Below, piece after piece: positions 53,233-60,986 of a stretch of 64,000 bases of DNA. Origin of the DNA: TMED27 sp964350695 (GTDB taxonomy: Bacteria > Pseudomonadota > Alphaproteobacteria > Micavibrionales > Micavibrionaceae); NCBI GenBank assembly GCA_964350695.1, contig CAYGKM010000001.1, positions 124,001 through 188,000 on the forward strand, in the 5' to 3' direction. The notes beneath the pieces are model-generated. The model saw only the letters and a list, made by a program, of their open reading frames with translations. It did not search any database and was not told the origin of the DNA. Each line of letters opens with the position of its first letter. The stretch's first letter is position 1. The position numbers were made by a program, and so were the translations under genes.

Positions 53233-53562
53233 TTAAGCGGCCTGAATGCCCTTATCGCTCAATAGCGCCTGAAGCTCTCCGCTTTCATACATCTCGCGCA
53301 CAATATCGCACCCGCCGATAAATTCACCCTTAACATAGAGCTGGGGGATTGTTGGCCAATCGGAGAATTCTTTGATGCCCTCGCGGATATCCATATCTTC
53401 AAGAACATTAATATCCTTGAACGCCACGCCAAGTTGCGAAAGCACCTGAACAACAAGCGAGGAAAATCCGCATTGCGGGAAGGCCGCTTGGCCTTTCATA
53501 AACAGCACCACATCATGGGCGTTAATTTCTTTTTGAATGCGTTCGTGAACTACATTTTGCAT
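53233..53562 (-). CDS. grxD: Monothiol glutaredoxin (CGFS type)
   Basis: Iron-sulfur cluster carrier. The active-site CGFS is at 31-34, preceded by VVLFMKGQAAFPQ, with TIPQLYVKGEFIGGCDI later. 109 residues. It is cotranscribed with bolA (12-bp gap); GrxD and BolA form a heterodimer in Fe-S trafficking. Confidence 0.96.
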   Translation of the reverse strand: MQNVVHERIQKEINAHDVVLFMKGQAAFPQCGFSSLVVQVLSQLGVAFKDINVLEDMDIREGIKEFSDWPTIPQLYVKGEFIGGCDIVREMYESGELQALLSDKGIQAA

Positions 53563-53574
53563 GTTTAAATACTC

Positions 53575-53817
53575 CTATTTCTTATCGCCGGGTACGGCTG
53601 TTTGTATCGCCAGCGCGTGTAATTCCGCGCCCATTTTACCTTGAAGCGCCGCATACACCATCTGGTGTTGCTGAACGCGGTTCTTGCCTTCAAATGCTGC
53701 CGAAGTGATATAGGCCGCATAATGGTCGCCGTCACCGCGAAGATCCTCGATTTTCACATCCGCATCGGGAATGCCCGCAAGGATCAAATCTTCGATTTCT
53801 TTTGCATTCATGGCCAT
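53575..53817 (-). CDS. bolA: BolA-family protein
   Basis: Partner of CGFS glutaredoxin. The start at 53817 (MAMNAKEIEDLI) has GAAAGG 8 bases upstream and is preferred over the open frame from 53862. IPDADVKIEDLRGDGDHYA and QHQMVYAALQGKM with HALAIQT match the BolA fold. 80 residues. It begins 4 bp after the DUF1476 stop. Confidence 0.94.
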   Translation of the reverse strand: MAMNAKEIEDLILAGIPDADVKIEDLRGDGDHYAAYITSAAFEGKNRVQQHQMVYAALQGKMGAELHALAIQTAVPGDKK

Positions 53818-53821
53818 GATT

Positions 53822-54142
53822 CTAGCCTTTCTCGGCAATTTGTTTTTTGGCCTCTGCGACAAAACGGTTCATCTCAGTACTCATCATATGATCGGAAAGC
53901 TCGACGCCTTTCGCATCAAGGTCTTTTCTGACCTTTCTATACACGTCTTCAAAACCTGCCTCTTCGAGGTTGGATTCAACGACTTCCATCGCATAAGTAT
54001 TCGCATCCGCGCCTTCCAAACCGAATTTCTCGGCAATCCAAAGGCCGAAAAGCTTGCAGCTACGGGCTTCTACTGCAAAATCTAATTGCTCTTGGTGCGC
54101 GTGCTTATTTTCAAATGCTTTTTCACGATCGTCAAATGACAT
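53822..54142 (-). CDS. DUF1476 protein (F1-ATPase zeta-inhibitor family)
   Basis: A 106-residue helical protein starting MSFDDREKAFENKHAHQEQL, followed by EARSCKLFGLWIAEKFGL. The family includes the zeta subunit of Paracoccus, which blocks ATP hydrolysis by F1-ATPase. Whether this member inhibits ATPase is inference. In many alphaproteobacteria it lies near purC, pur genes, bolA and grxD. Here it is upstream of bolA-grxD on the minus strand and divergent from purC. Confidence 0.9.
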   Translation of the reverse strand: MSFDDREKAFENKHAHQEQLDFAVEARSCKLFGLWIAEKFGLEGADANTYAMEVVESNLEEAGFEDVYRKVRKDLDAKGVELSDHMMSTEMNRFVAEAKKQIAEKG

Positions 54143-54282
54143 TTACATCTCCTCATGGGGCTTTAAATCGAATAGATATTTTACTTTCTGGTTTGTAGCA
54201 TCGGAATCACGTAAAATCCATTGTTATGTGCGCAAAAACTGTTTAAAAAGGCGCTTCATAAAGGAAAAAGGATCGGCTTCCC

Positions 54283-55134
54283 ATGGCGCGCAGAAAAATG
54301 ATTTACGAAGGCAAGGCCAAGATTATCTATGAAGGCCCCGACGAAGGCACGGTCATTCAGTATTTCAAAGATGACGCCACCGCGTTTAATGCCGAGAAAA
54401 AAGCCGTCATCGCCGGAAAAGGCGTTCTCAACAACCGCATCTCAGCGCATTTGATGACGAAGCTCGAAAGCATCGGCATTCCTACGCATTTCATTAAACA
54501 GCTCAATATGCGCGAGCAACTGGTGCGCAGCGTTGAAATCATCCCCCTCGAAGTTGTGGTACGAAACATCGCCGCTGGCTCGCTTTGCAAACGCTTGGGC
54601 GTCGAAGAAGGCACAATACTTCAGCGCCCTTTGGTTGAATACTACTACAAAAAAGACGAACTCGGTGACCCGCTGGTCAGCGCGGAGCACGCCTTCACTT
54701 TCGGCTGGGCCGACCCATACGAGCTTGAAGAAATTGAATCCATGGCTTGGCGCATCAATGACTACCTGAACGGACTTTTCGCGGGCATTGGCCTGCGCCT
54801 TGTTGATTTCAAACTCGAATTCGGCCGTATCTTCGGTGAATACGGCGAGCTGTATATTGTGCTAGCTGATGAAATTGCCCCTGATAACTGCCGTCTTTGG
54901 GATTCAAAGACGGGCGAGAAGCTCGATAAAGACCGCTTCCGCTTTGATCTCGGGGATTTGGTCGAAGGGTATCAAAGAATTGCTGAAAAACTCGGCATAT
55001 TGCCCGAAGGCGTGATTGGCAAAGGCGGAGACATCAACGAACAGATGTTTGAAAAGCTCGATCAGATTGAAAACGAGCTGTCTCGCGAGCGCAAACTCCG
55101 CGACATCAATCCCGGTAAACCGCGCAAAAGCTAG
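54283..55134 (+). CDS. purC: SAICAR synthetase
   Basis: Purine biosynthesis enzyme joining CAIR and aspartate. It starts MARRKMIYEGKAKIIYEGPD and has VVRNIAAGSLCKRLGVEEG and LADEIAPDNCRLWD, family hallmarks. 283 residues, about 30 longer than E. coli PurC, with extra C-terminal sequence. purS, purQ and purL, common neighbours in the class, are not here. Confidence 0.97.
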   Translation: MARRKMIYEGKAKIIYEGPDEGTVIQYFKDDATAFNAEKKAVIAGKGVLNNRISAHLMTKLESIGIPTHFIKQLNMREQLVRSVEIIPLEVVVRNIAAGSLCKRLGVEEGTILQRPLVEYYYKKDELGDPLVSAEHAFTFGWADPYELEEIESMAWRINDYLNGLFAGIGLRLVDFKLEFGRIFGEYGELYIVLADEIAPDNCRLWDSKTGEKLDKDRFRFDLGDLVEGYQRIAEKLGILPEGVIGKGGDINEQMFEKLDQIENELSRERKLRDINPGKPRKS

Positions 55135-55137
55135 GGA

Positions 55138-55896
55138 TTATCCAAAAAATTGCTCTTTGAAAATCCGCTCCTGCAAAGGATTATCGGGATCATAAAGCAA
55201 AGTCTTGGTGACTTTGCGCGTTTCTTTCACGCGCACCTCAACAACATCCCGAATTTCTTTTGAATCCGCTGATGCACTTACGGGGCGCTCAATCGCTTTC
55301 AAAATCTCGAAGGTCACTTTGCTGTTATTCTTGAGCAATGCCCCCGGCCAGCGACGCGGACGAAACGCAGAAATCGGCGTAAGATTTATAATATTGGCCT
55401 CTAACGGCAGGATCGGCCCGCCAGCAGAAGAATTATAGGCTGTGCTGCCAACAGGTGTTGAAACCATCACGCCATCACAAATCAGCTCAGGAATTCGCAC
55501 CTGATCATTCACATTCACTTTGATCTTCGCGGAATTGTGTGTCTGTCTCAAAAGCGACACCTCGTTAAACGCCACTTCCTTGTGCTTCTTGCCATGCTTG
55601 TCAATCGCGGTCATCGCCAAAGGGTGGATGGTAAAACGCTTGGCATTTTCAATCCGCTCTTCCAGCTCGTCTTTCTTATGCTGGTTCAGCAAAAAACCGA
55701 GCGTACCCAAGTTCATCCCGTAAAGCGGTGCGGCGTAATCCGCATATTCATGCAAAGCGCGCAGCATCGTGCCATCGCCGCCAAGCACAATGATGGTATC
55801 GGCTTCCTCGGGGTCGACCGCACCATATGTGCTTTTCAACTCCTCTAACGCCTTTTGGGCTCTGGGCTTGCGCCCTGCAAAATAAGCGAGCTTCAT
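55138..55896 (-). CDS. nadK: NAD kinase
   Basis: Phosphorylates NAD to NADP. The GGDGT motif is in IIVLGGDGTMLRALHEY, and NEVSLLR and TPVGSTAYNSSAGGPIL are also diagnostic. The start is ATG 55896, which overlaps the pyrE stop (ATGA) and gives 252 residues starting MKLAYFAGRKP. The reading from 55911 adds five residues and lies inside pyrE. Confidence 0.96.
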   Translation of the reverse strand: MKLAYFAGRKPRAQKALEELKSTYGAVDPEEADTIIVLGGDGTMLRALHEYADYAAPLYGMNLGTLGFLLNQHKKDELEERIENAKRFTIHPLAMTAIDKHGKKHKEVAFNEVSLLRQTHNSAKIKVNVNDQVRIPELICDGVMVSTPVGSTAYNSSAGGPILPLEANIINLTPISAFRPRRWPGALLKNNSKVTFEILKAIERPVSASADSKEIRDVVEVRVKETRKVTKTLLYDPDNPLQERIFKEQFFG

Positions 55897-56801
55897 GCGG
55901 CTTTTTCCCATGTATCGGGGTTTTTAAGAAAGGCTTCCACGGAAGACAGCGTCTCGGCGTCAAAATATTTGCCCTTCTTCGCCGCCGCGAGCACATCCCA
56001 CCACGTCGCCAAAGCGTGCAATGTGATACCCATATCTTTCATGTTCTCTTCGCTTGCGGGGAAAATACCGTAATGAAACACAACAAATGTATGTTCGACG
56101 CGCGCACCTGCTTCGCGCAGCGCATCAATAAAAATTTTCTTGCTGCCGCCATCGGTTTGAAGATCCTCCACCAAAATCACATTCGGTGTTCCTTTTTCCG
56201 GTAAAACCCCTTCAATCTGGGCCATACGACCATAGCCTTTGGGTTCTTTGCGAACGTAAATCATCGGCTTTTCAAGGCGCTCGGCGACAAATGCGCCGTA
56301 CGGAATGCCGGCGGTTTCTCCGCCCGCCACCAGATCAATATTCTCTACCCCGATTTCATCGCTCAAAATCTGTGCGCCCGCATTCATCAAAAAGCTACGC
56401 TCTTTCGGGAAGGAGATCAGGCGGCGACAATCAATATAAACAGGGCTTTTTCTGCCTGACTTTAGGGTGAAAGGCTCGCGCGCATTAAATAGCACGGATT
56501 TTGTATCGATCAAAATCTTCGCCGCTTTTTCTGCGATGTCTTCGCGGGTCATAAAGTAAATCTCCTGCTTTTCATCATCTATAAGGCTCATAAACTCGTT
56601 CATTTTTGTGTCTGTCACATTCAGCACTTTAGACAGGCTTTCTGTAGATGGCCAGCGCGGCTTACCATCGGGGCTAAGGCGTTTGCTTTTATTGAACGAG
56701 GTGGGGTCAAGTCCCGCCTGCTTCGCTAAACCCGAAGGGGAGTAACCGTAAAGCTTCGCGAGCCGATCAATGGCTGTCCAAATGTTCTCATGCGTCAACA
56801 T
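55893..56801 (-). CDS. pyrE: Orotate phosphoribosyltransferase fused to N-terminal HTH domain
   Basis: Residues 84-302 are a complete OPRT for UMP synthesis (SGRKSPVYIDCRRL, VAGGETAGIPYGAFVAERL and the PRPP loop VILVEDLQTDGGSKK). Residues 1-75 are a helix-turn-helix domain (LAKLYGYSPSGLAKQAGLDP with TSFNKSKRLSPDGKPRWPST after it) that closely resembles the DNA-binding part of alphaproteobacterial S24/LexA-like repressors. The join has no stop or frameshift. Met84 (56552) has its own AGGAG 9 bases upstream, so PyrE alone may also be made. It is coupled to nadK. A dyad covers the first start codon region. Confidence 0.85.
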   Translation of the reverse strand: MLTHENIWTAIDRLAKLYGYSPSGLAKQAGLDPTSFNKSKRLSPDGKPRWPSTESLSKVLNVTDTKMNEFMSLIDDEKQEIYFMTREDIAEKAAKILIDTKSVLFNAREPFTLKSGRKSPVYIDCRRLISFPKERSFLMNAGAQILSDEIGVENIDLVAGGETAGIPYGAFVAERLEKPMIYVRKEPKGYGRMAQIEGVLPEKGTPNVILVEDLQTDGGSKKIFIDALREAGARVEHTFVVFHYGIFPASEENMKDMGITLHALATWWDVLAAAKKGKYFDAETLSSVEAFLKNPDTWEKAA

Positions 56802-56802
56802 A

Positions 56803-56814
56803 GGACAATAGTCC
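56803..56814. promoter_or_regulatory. Dyad at the HTH-PyrE start, possible operator
   Basis: GGAC-AATA-GTCC, a perfect 4+4 dyad, begins one base upstream of the start codon on the minus strand. It could be the binding site of the fused HTH domain, which would give autoregulation. No Shine-Dalgarno is present before ATG 56801. Confidence 0.35.
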
Positions 56815-57134
56815 CATTTAACCGCGAAGAAATAAATAAGAATAAATTCCCAATTGTATACTTAACTGCACACGAATCGAAATTAATTGAAATTCAAGCA
56901 TATTGCGCTAGGATTCTTGTATGACAGAAGATGAAAAAAAAGCGTGATTAGGTTCTTAAGAAGATGTTGGGAACGAAACCTAAACATCAAAAAGAAGATA
57001 AAGGACCAAAACAATGAAAAACGACAACAAGAGTTAGGCGTCCATAGGGATCTATATATCTAACTAGCCAAAATAAACCTGACTAGTTATCTTTTATTGG
57101 CTAGCTAGACATATAGCTAAAAAAAAACTAAACA
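56815..57134. other. AT-rich intergenic stretch without a supported gene
   Basis: About 320 bp, markedly AT-richer than the flanks. Only very short frames occur (the longest with an ATG is 17 codons at 56964). It holds the inverted repeat at 57052-57116 and several CTAG words, which are rare elsewhere in the window. Confidence 0.5.
57052..57116. repeat. AT-rich inverted repeat with CTAG motifs
   Basis: 20-base arms at 57052-57071 and 57097-57116 match at 18 of 20 positions around a 25-base loop. In a minus-strand RNA both mismatches become G-U pairs, so the full 20-bp stem can form; in a plus-strand RNA they are A-C mismatches. No T-run follows. Confidence 0.6.
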
Positions 57135-57284
57135 CAAGAATTAAATAAAAACAGGCCGTTTACGTCGAAAGTCGTTGAACAGGATCTGCAATCCATGATG
57201 CGCGATCCGAAATATTGGCGCGATAAAGATCCCGCCTTTGTTGCGAAAGTGACGGAAGGATTTAAATCCGTTTACGGTGAATAG
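57135..57284 (+). pseudogene. 3' fragment of a phage head-morphogenesis gene
   Basis: An open frame without a proper start encodes about 50 residues. Its end (LQSMMRDPKYWRDKDPAFVA and then KVTEGFKSVYGE) resembles the C-terminal tail of phage scaffold-type proteins that precede capsid genes. Upstream sequence is AT-rich and not coding, so the 5' part has been lost. ATG at 57195 could give at most 29 residues. A terminator follows directly. Confidence 0.55.
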
Positions 57285-57292
57285 GATAAAAC

Positions 57293-57321
57293 AAAGCCCC
57301 GTCAAAACCGGCGGGGCTTTT
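57293..57321 (+). terminator. Rho-independent terminator after phage fragment
   Basis: AAAGCCCCG/CGGGGCTTT stem (9 bp) with a 10-base loop and a T-run. It may also serve the convergent PilZ gene. Confidence 0.75.
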
Positions 57322-57344
57322 GATTTCGAAAGTGTTTTAATGGT

Positions 57345-57731
57345 CTACGCCATTTGCGAGCGCGCAAATTGCGACGCCACATAATCATCTACAACGCTCT
57401 GAAGTTGCCCGCGAACGCCGCGCGGCACAGGCGTAAACTCAAACGCCACTTTGTTACGGGCTTTGCGTACAATCTTTGCCTTATGTGCAATATCAATGAT
57501 TTTGTTGCTCAGTTTGAACTTCAAAGTCATATCAAGCGGCTCGGAAGAAGAAAAAATGCGGCCATCGGTCTTGATCGCAAAACCGCCTAAAGACCAATCC
57601 TCAACAGGATAGGCTTTGCCGTCGATTTTGATGATGCATTGGTCGCAATCGCGGCGTGAATGCTTGCGGCGATAAGCGGGAGCTTCGTTGTTGTTATCGG
57701 CCCTTAAAGAGGCGAAAAGTGTTCCAAACAT
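57345..57731 (-). CDS. PilZ-domain protein
   Basis: A 128-residue single-domain c-di-GMP receptor candidate. The binding motifs are RRKHSRR (about 21-27, RxxxR type) and DWSLGG (about 45-50, DxSxxG), followed by a beta-barrel with KLSNKIIDIAHKAKIV. No membrane segment. It lies on the opposite strand between the phage head-gene fragment and the capsid gene, so it looks inserted into the remnant. It is a possible effector for the EAL enzyme 10 kb away, but no direct link is shown. Confidence 0.85.
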   Translation of the reverse strand: MFGTLFASLRADNNNEAPAYRRKHSRRDCDQCIIKIDGKAYPVEDWSLGGFAIKTDGRIFSSSEPLDMTLKFKLSNKIIDIAHKAKIVRKARNKVAFEFTPVPRGVRGQLQSVVDDYVASQFARSQMA

Positions 57732-57867
57732 GTTTAATCCCTAACTGTTTTTATTTTTTATATTTCTTTTTCGTAACAATCCATTCTATGGCAATCAAGA
57801 AAAAGTTACGTGAACCCAGTATTTTTATGAGTATAGAGCATTTTTTTGCAAAAATGCAAATTTAGAC

Positions 57868-57896
57868 TTGACTAATTAAGAATATATTCCTATACT
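57868..57896 (+). promoter_or_regulatory. Strong sigma-70 promoter before phage capsid gene
   Basis: TTGACT (57868-57873), 17 bases, TATACT (57891-57896). The leader to the capsid ATG is about 160 nt and contains a perfect 10-bp hairpin AAATCCGCAG/CTGCGGATTT (57925-57958). No gene is seen in 57732-58064. Confidence 0.6.
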
Positions 57897-58064
57897 AAAA
57901 TCATCAACATCCAAGCTCCATGTAAAATCCGCAGAAAACGGCTCTCGCCTGCGGATTTCCCGCTATTCGGCCATCGCCTGCCATCCATAAGGATGCGCGA
58001 TGATAACCCCCTATGAGGATCGGGCCTCAACCCCCTTTAACTCAAAACCATAAGGAATCGCCAT

Positions 58065-58898
58065 ATGTCTAAAACAATAGACCAGGCCTTCATCAAGCAA
58101 TTCGAACGTGAAGTGCGTGAAGCCTATCAGCGTCAGGGTTCTAAACTCAGAAACACTGTACGCACAATCTCGAACGTGAACGGCTCTTCCGCTGTCTTTC
58201 AAAAGGTCGGCAAAGGAACTGCGTCCACAAAATCCACACACGGCATGGTGCCTGTGATGAACCTCGATCATTCCAACATCGAAGTCGTCTTGCAGGACTA
58301 TTATGCAGGGGACTGGATCGACCGTCTCGACGAACTGAAAGTCAATATCGACGAACGCCAAGTCATCGCCAATGCGGGCGCAAACGCACTGGGTCGCAAA
58401 ACCGATGAACTCATCATCGGCGCGCTCGATGCATCCTCCGCAAATGAGATTGCCGATGGCAATGTCGGCCTCAACAAGACAAAAATCCTGTCGGCCTTCG
58501 AAACTTTCGGTGAAAACGATGTTCCCGATGACGCGCAGCGCTACTGTATCGTCGGTTGGAAACAATGGAGCGAACTCCTCACGCTTGATGAATTTGTGAA
58601 CGCAGATTACATCGGTCAGGATAACCTTCCATTCGCCACCATCACGCAGGCCAAGATGTTCCTTGGAACAATTTTCATCCCGCATTCCGGCCTTCCGGTT
58701 GATGAAAACGATATCCGCTCATGCTTCTGGTATCACAAAACCGCTATCGGCCACGCCGCCGCCAGCGATGTCGCCAGCGATGTCTCTTGGCACGGTGATC
58801 GCGCTGCGCATTTCGTCAATAACATGATGAGCCAAGGCGCAGGTCTGATTGATGAAAGCGGCGTTATCAAAATCAAATGTGATGAAACACCGGACTAA
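58065..58898 (+). CDS. Phage major capsid protein
   Basis: A 277-residue protein of the capsid family found in T7-like podoviruses. It starts MSKTIDQAFIKQFEREVREAY and has the YYAGDWIDRLDELKVNIDER region and a C-terminal HKTAIGHAAASDV. The reading frame is intact, with AAGGA before the ATG and its own promoter. No portal or terminase gene is present upstream; only a head-gene fragment is left. It could be a decaying remnant, or a capsid retained for a host-serving particle. Confidence 0.75.
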   Translation: MSKTIDQAFIKQFEREVREAYQRQGSKLRNTVRTISNVNGSSAVFQKVGKGTASTKSTHGMVPVMNLDHSNIEVVLQDYYAGDWIDRLDELKVNIDERQVIANAGANALGRKTDELIIGALDASSANEIADGNVGLNKTKILSAFETFGENDVPDDAQRYCIVGWKQWSELLTLDEFVNADYIGQDNLPFATITQAKMFLGTIFIPHSGLPVDENDIRSCFWYHKTAIGHAAASDVASDVSWHGDRAAHFVNNMMSQGAGLIDESGVIKIKCDETPD

Positions 58899-58937
58899 TC
58901 CCCCCAAGCACAACTTAACCCTTAAGGAGAAATCATA

Positions 58938-59066
58938 ATGGCTTTTACAGCTTCTGATTTGAGCGTGCTTGCGTACGCCAACAACTTCACTCTCTGGCAC
59001 TATGTGACCATTGATGCTGATGTCACTACAACGGGATATTTCAACGCGTCCGCCGAAACACTGTGA
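58938..59066 (+). pseudogene. Truncated small phage structural protein
   Basis: A 42-codon frame starting MAFTASDLSVLAYANNFTLW, with AAGGAG before the ATG. Short phage proteins with this N-terminus usually sit right after such capsid genes and go on past a GYFN(A) motif. Here GYFNASAETL is followed at once by a stop, so the C-terminus appears lost. Confidence 0.55.
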
Positions 59067-59207
59067 TGGCTTTGAGCGATCCCCCTCTTTAAACAAGAGC
59101 CGCTCGCCGCCCGCTATGTGTTCCGCTTGAGATGTATCGACCACGAAGCGTGGCCCTGCCTTTTCCTCTTCTTCTTCTCAAGGATGGGCGGGGTCACGTT
59201 TCTTATC

Positions 59208-59236
59208 TTGACATAATAAAAACTATCCGCTACTTT
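59208..59236 (+). promoter_or_regulatory. Consensus promoter of the 59271 gene
   Basis: TTGACA (59208-59213), 17 bases, TACTTT (59231-59236). RNA would begin near 59243, about 28 nt before the GTG start. 59067-59207 holds no other feature I can support. Confidence 0.6.
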
Positions 59237-59270
59237 TACGCACAATTCTGAAGCAAACTCGGAGAGAGCC

Positions 59271-59804
59271 GTGTCAGAAATTTTAAAACGTGTTTTAGGT
59301 CCTAAAGCTTTTGATGAAAGCGCAAAGGCTGGTTTCGCCGCAAGGCTAGAAAGAGTTAATGCTTGGCTGGTCCATACTGATCCAAGCACCATCTCAACCA
59401 CACCAGAGATTAGAGCGCGAGCGGCTAACCTAGCGCATAGCGTAAATGTATTTTCAGAGTTGAAAGCACAAGATGATGCGTCTTTACACAAGCTTCAATG
59501 TGAGCTTGGTTTTGTAGAGAGAAAAGGCGGTAATGTTTTGACAATGCCTCTCAATTCAAACGAAAGCGCACTAAATAGTTTTCTTGTGGATTGGCATACC
59601 CGAACACTCAACGCGAATGGAAGAAGCTGTTTTGATTCCCTGAAGAACTTTGAAAAGGTTTCTGAAATGTTTAAGGGACTTCTAGAAGAAGTCAGTGACT
59701 TAACGTTAGAAGACGTAAACCACATTATAGCTGAAAAGAAGGCGCAAATATATCCGGTCTTCTTCCCAGAAGCGTTTCATACCGTTCCGGTTCCGCCAAC
59801 TTAG
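59271..59804 (+). CDS. Unknown moron-like protein, 177 aa
   Basis: Not recognised. It starts at GTG 59271 after GGAGAGAG. The protein is helical and soluble, without signal peptide or membrane segment (SEILKRVLGPKAFDESAKAG at the start; LNSFLVDWHTRTLNANGRS in the middle). It has its own consensus promoter and its own terminator, and its base composition is visibly lower in GC than the flanking phage genes. This is the layout of a moron: an independent gene carried inside a phage structural module. Function unknown; defence, exclusion or host-fitness roles are only possibilities. Confidence 0.65.
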   Translation: MSEILKRVLGPKAFDESAKAGFAARLERVNAWLVHTDPSTISTTPEIRARAANLAHSVNVFSELKAQDDASLHKLQCELGFVERKGGNVLTMPLNSNESALNSFLVDWHTRTLNANGRSCFDSLKNFEKVSEMFKGLLEEVSDLTLEDVNHIIAEKKAQIYPVFFPEAFHTVPVPPT

Positions 59805-59834
59805 TCGTAAGACATTATTAAACCAATAAATTCT

Positions 59835-59858
59835 ACCCGTCTCACTGGCGGGTTTTTT
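59835..59858 (+). terminator. Terminator of the 59271 gene
   Basis: Stem ACCCGTC/GGCGGGT (7 bp with one G-U pair), 5-base loop, followed by six T. Confidence 0.75.
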
Positions 59859-59905
59859 ATTGCCCGAAATTTAAAATTCCACACACATTTTAAGGAGAGA
59901 CCATC

Positions 59906-60475
59906 ATGGCCCTCAACGACGTTGCCTTGTGCAGCCGCGCGCTCATCCGCATAGGCGCTGCCCCCATAACTTCATTCGACGACGGCACAGCCGAAAGCGA
60001 AATTGCCGGCGCGCTTTATGCCCCCACCCGCGATGCGCTGCTTTCCGCCTACCCGTGGACATTCGCCAGCGGCCAGGTCGCGCTCACGCAGCTCGAAACT
60101 CCGCCCATCGCGGATTATGCATTCGCCTTTGGCCTGCCGAGTGATTACCTGCGCGCCATCTCGGCGGGGCACGCCGCCAAAGGCCGCGGCCTTAATTACC
60201 GTATAGCCAGAGGCGCGCTGCACACCAACGCCAGCGCCGCTACGCTCACCTATATCTTCCGCCCCGATGAATCTGAATTCCCGCCATTCTTCGACCAAGC
60301 TCTGATCGCAAGGCTCTCGGCGGAGTTCACCATCCCTGTGACGGAAAGCACAAGCCGCGCCGAGGCACATTTTCGTATTGCCGAAAATGAATATGAACGC
60401 GCCCGCCAAATCGACGCGCAACAAGACACGCCTAACAAAATCGAGAGTTTTTCTCTTATTGATGCGCGGGAATAA
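59906..60475 (+). CDS. Phage tail tubular protein A-like (T7 gp11 type)
   Basis: A 189-residue protein starting MALNDVALCSRALIRIGAAP, then LYAPTRDALLSAYPWTFAS and YAFAFGLPSDYLRAI, a pattern typical of podoviral tail tubular protein A, which joins portal and nozzle. The frame is intact, with AAGGAGAG before the ATG. Tail tubular protein B, the normal next gene, is missing. Confidence 0.75.
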   Translation: MALNDVALCSRALIRIGAAPITSFDDGTAESEIAGALYAPTRDALLSAYPWTFASGQVALTQLETPPIADYAFAFGLPSDYLRAISAGHAAKGRGLNYRIARGALHTNASAATLTYIFRPDESEFPPFFDQALIARLSAEFTIPVTESTSRAEAHFRIAENEYERARQIDAQQDTPNKIESFSLIDARE

Positions 60476-60549
60476 AATTTGATCTTTGCTTTTTTTATCC
60501 AAATTATGTTTAGCTAAGGTAATTAAAAAAGCATAACAGGGAATAATAA

Positions 60550-60903
60550 ATGACATCAGAGGCTGTGGTCACACTGCGCACAGGATTTCGAATGGCGCAT
60601 GGCGAATTCGAAAACATTCGGGCAAAGCTAAAGGCGCTGCCGCTTTCAGATCGGTGCATTGTAATGCCCAGGCTCCTTGATAGTCATTTTGATGAAAGCG
60701 TTGATCTGGGCGCAAATTCGAGCATGCATAGGCTTGCGGAACACGGGATTTTAGTAGAAGAAAACGGCGCATATCACCTGAATCAAAATGTAGGGGAGGT
60801 GCTTTTTGCCGCATCGGGTTTCACATCCAAAGAAGATGCTCAGGCAAGAACATCGTCCTGCCCCGCTTGGCGTTTTGAAGCCGCCGACCTGATCGCCGGA
60901 TAA
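60550..60903 (+). CDS. Hypothetical protein, 117 aa
   Basis: Not recognised. A soluble helical protein starting MTSEAVVTLRTGFRMAHGEF, with a possible winged-helix-like segment (SSMHRLAEHGILVEENGAYH). AGGGA lies before the ATG, the 74-bp leader is AT-rich, and a terminator follows, so it is a separate small transcription unit in the phage remnant. Confidence 0.55.
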   Translation: MTSEAVVTLRTGFRMAHGEFENIRAKLKALPLSDRCIVMPRLLDSHFDESVDLGANSSMHRLAEHGILVEENGAYHLNQNVGEVLFAASGFTSKEDAQARTSSCPAWRFEAADLIAG

Positions 60904-60924
60904 TCATAAACATAAATTCACATC

Positions 60925-60953
60925 AAGCCTCGCATCTTTGCGGGGCTTTTTTA
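60925..60953 (+). terminator. Rho-independent terminator
   Basis: Stem AAGCCTCGCA/TGCGGGGCTT (10 bp, one G-U), loop of 4, then six T. It ends the 60550 gene. Confidence 0.8.
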
Positions 60954-60986
60954 TTGATGTGAAAGCGCCCCACTTTCGGATATCTC

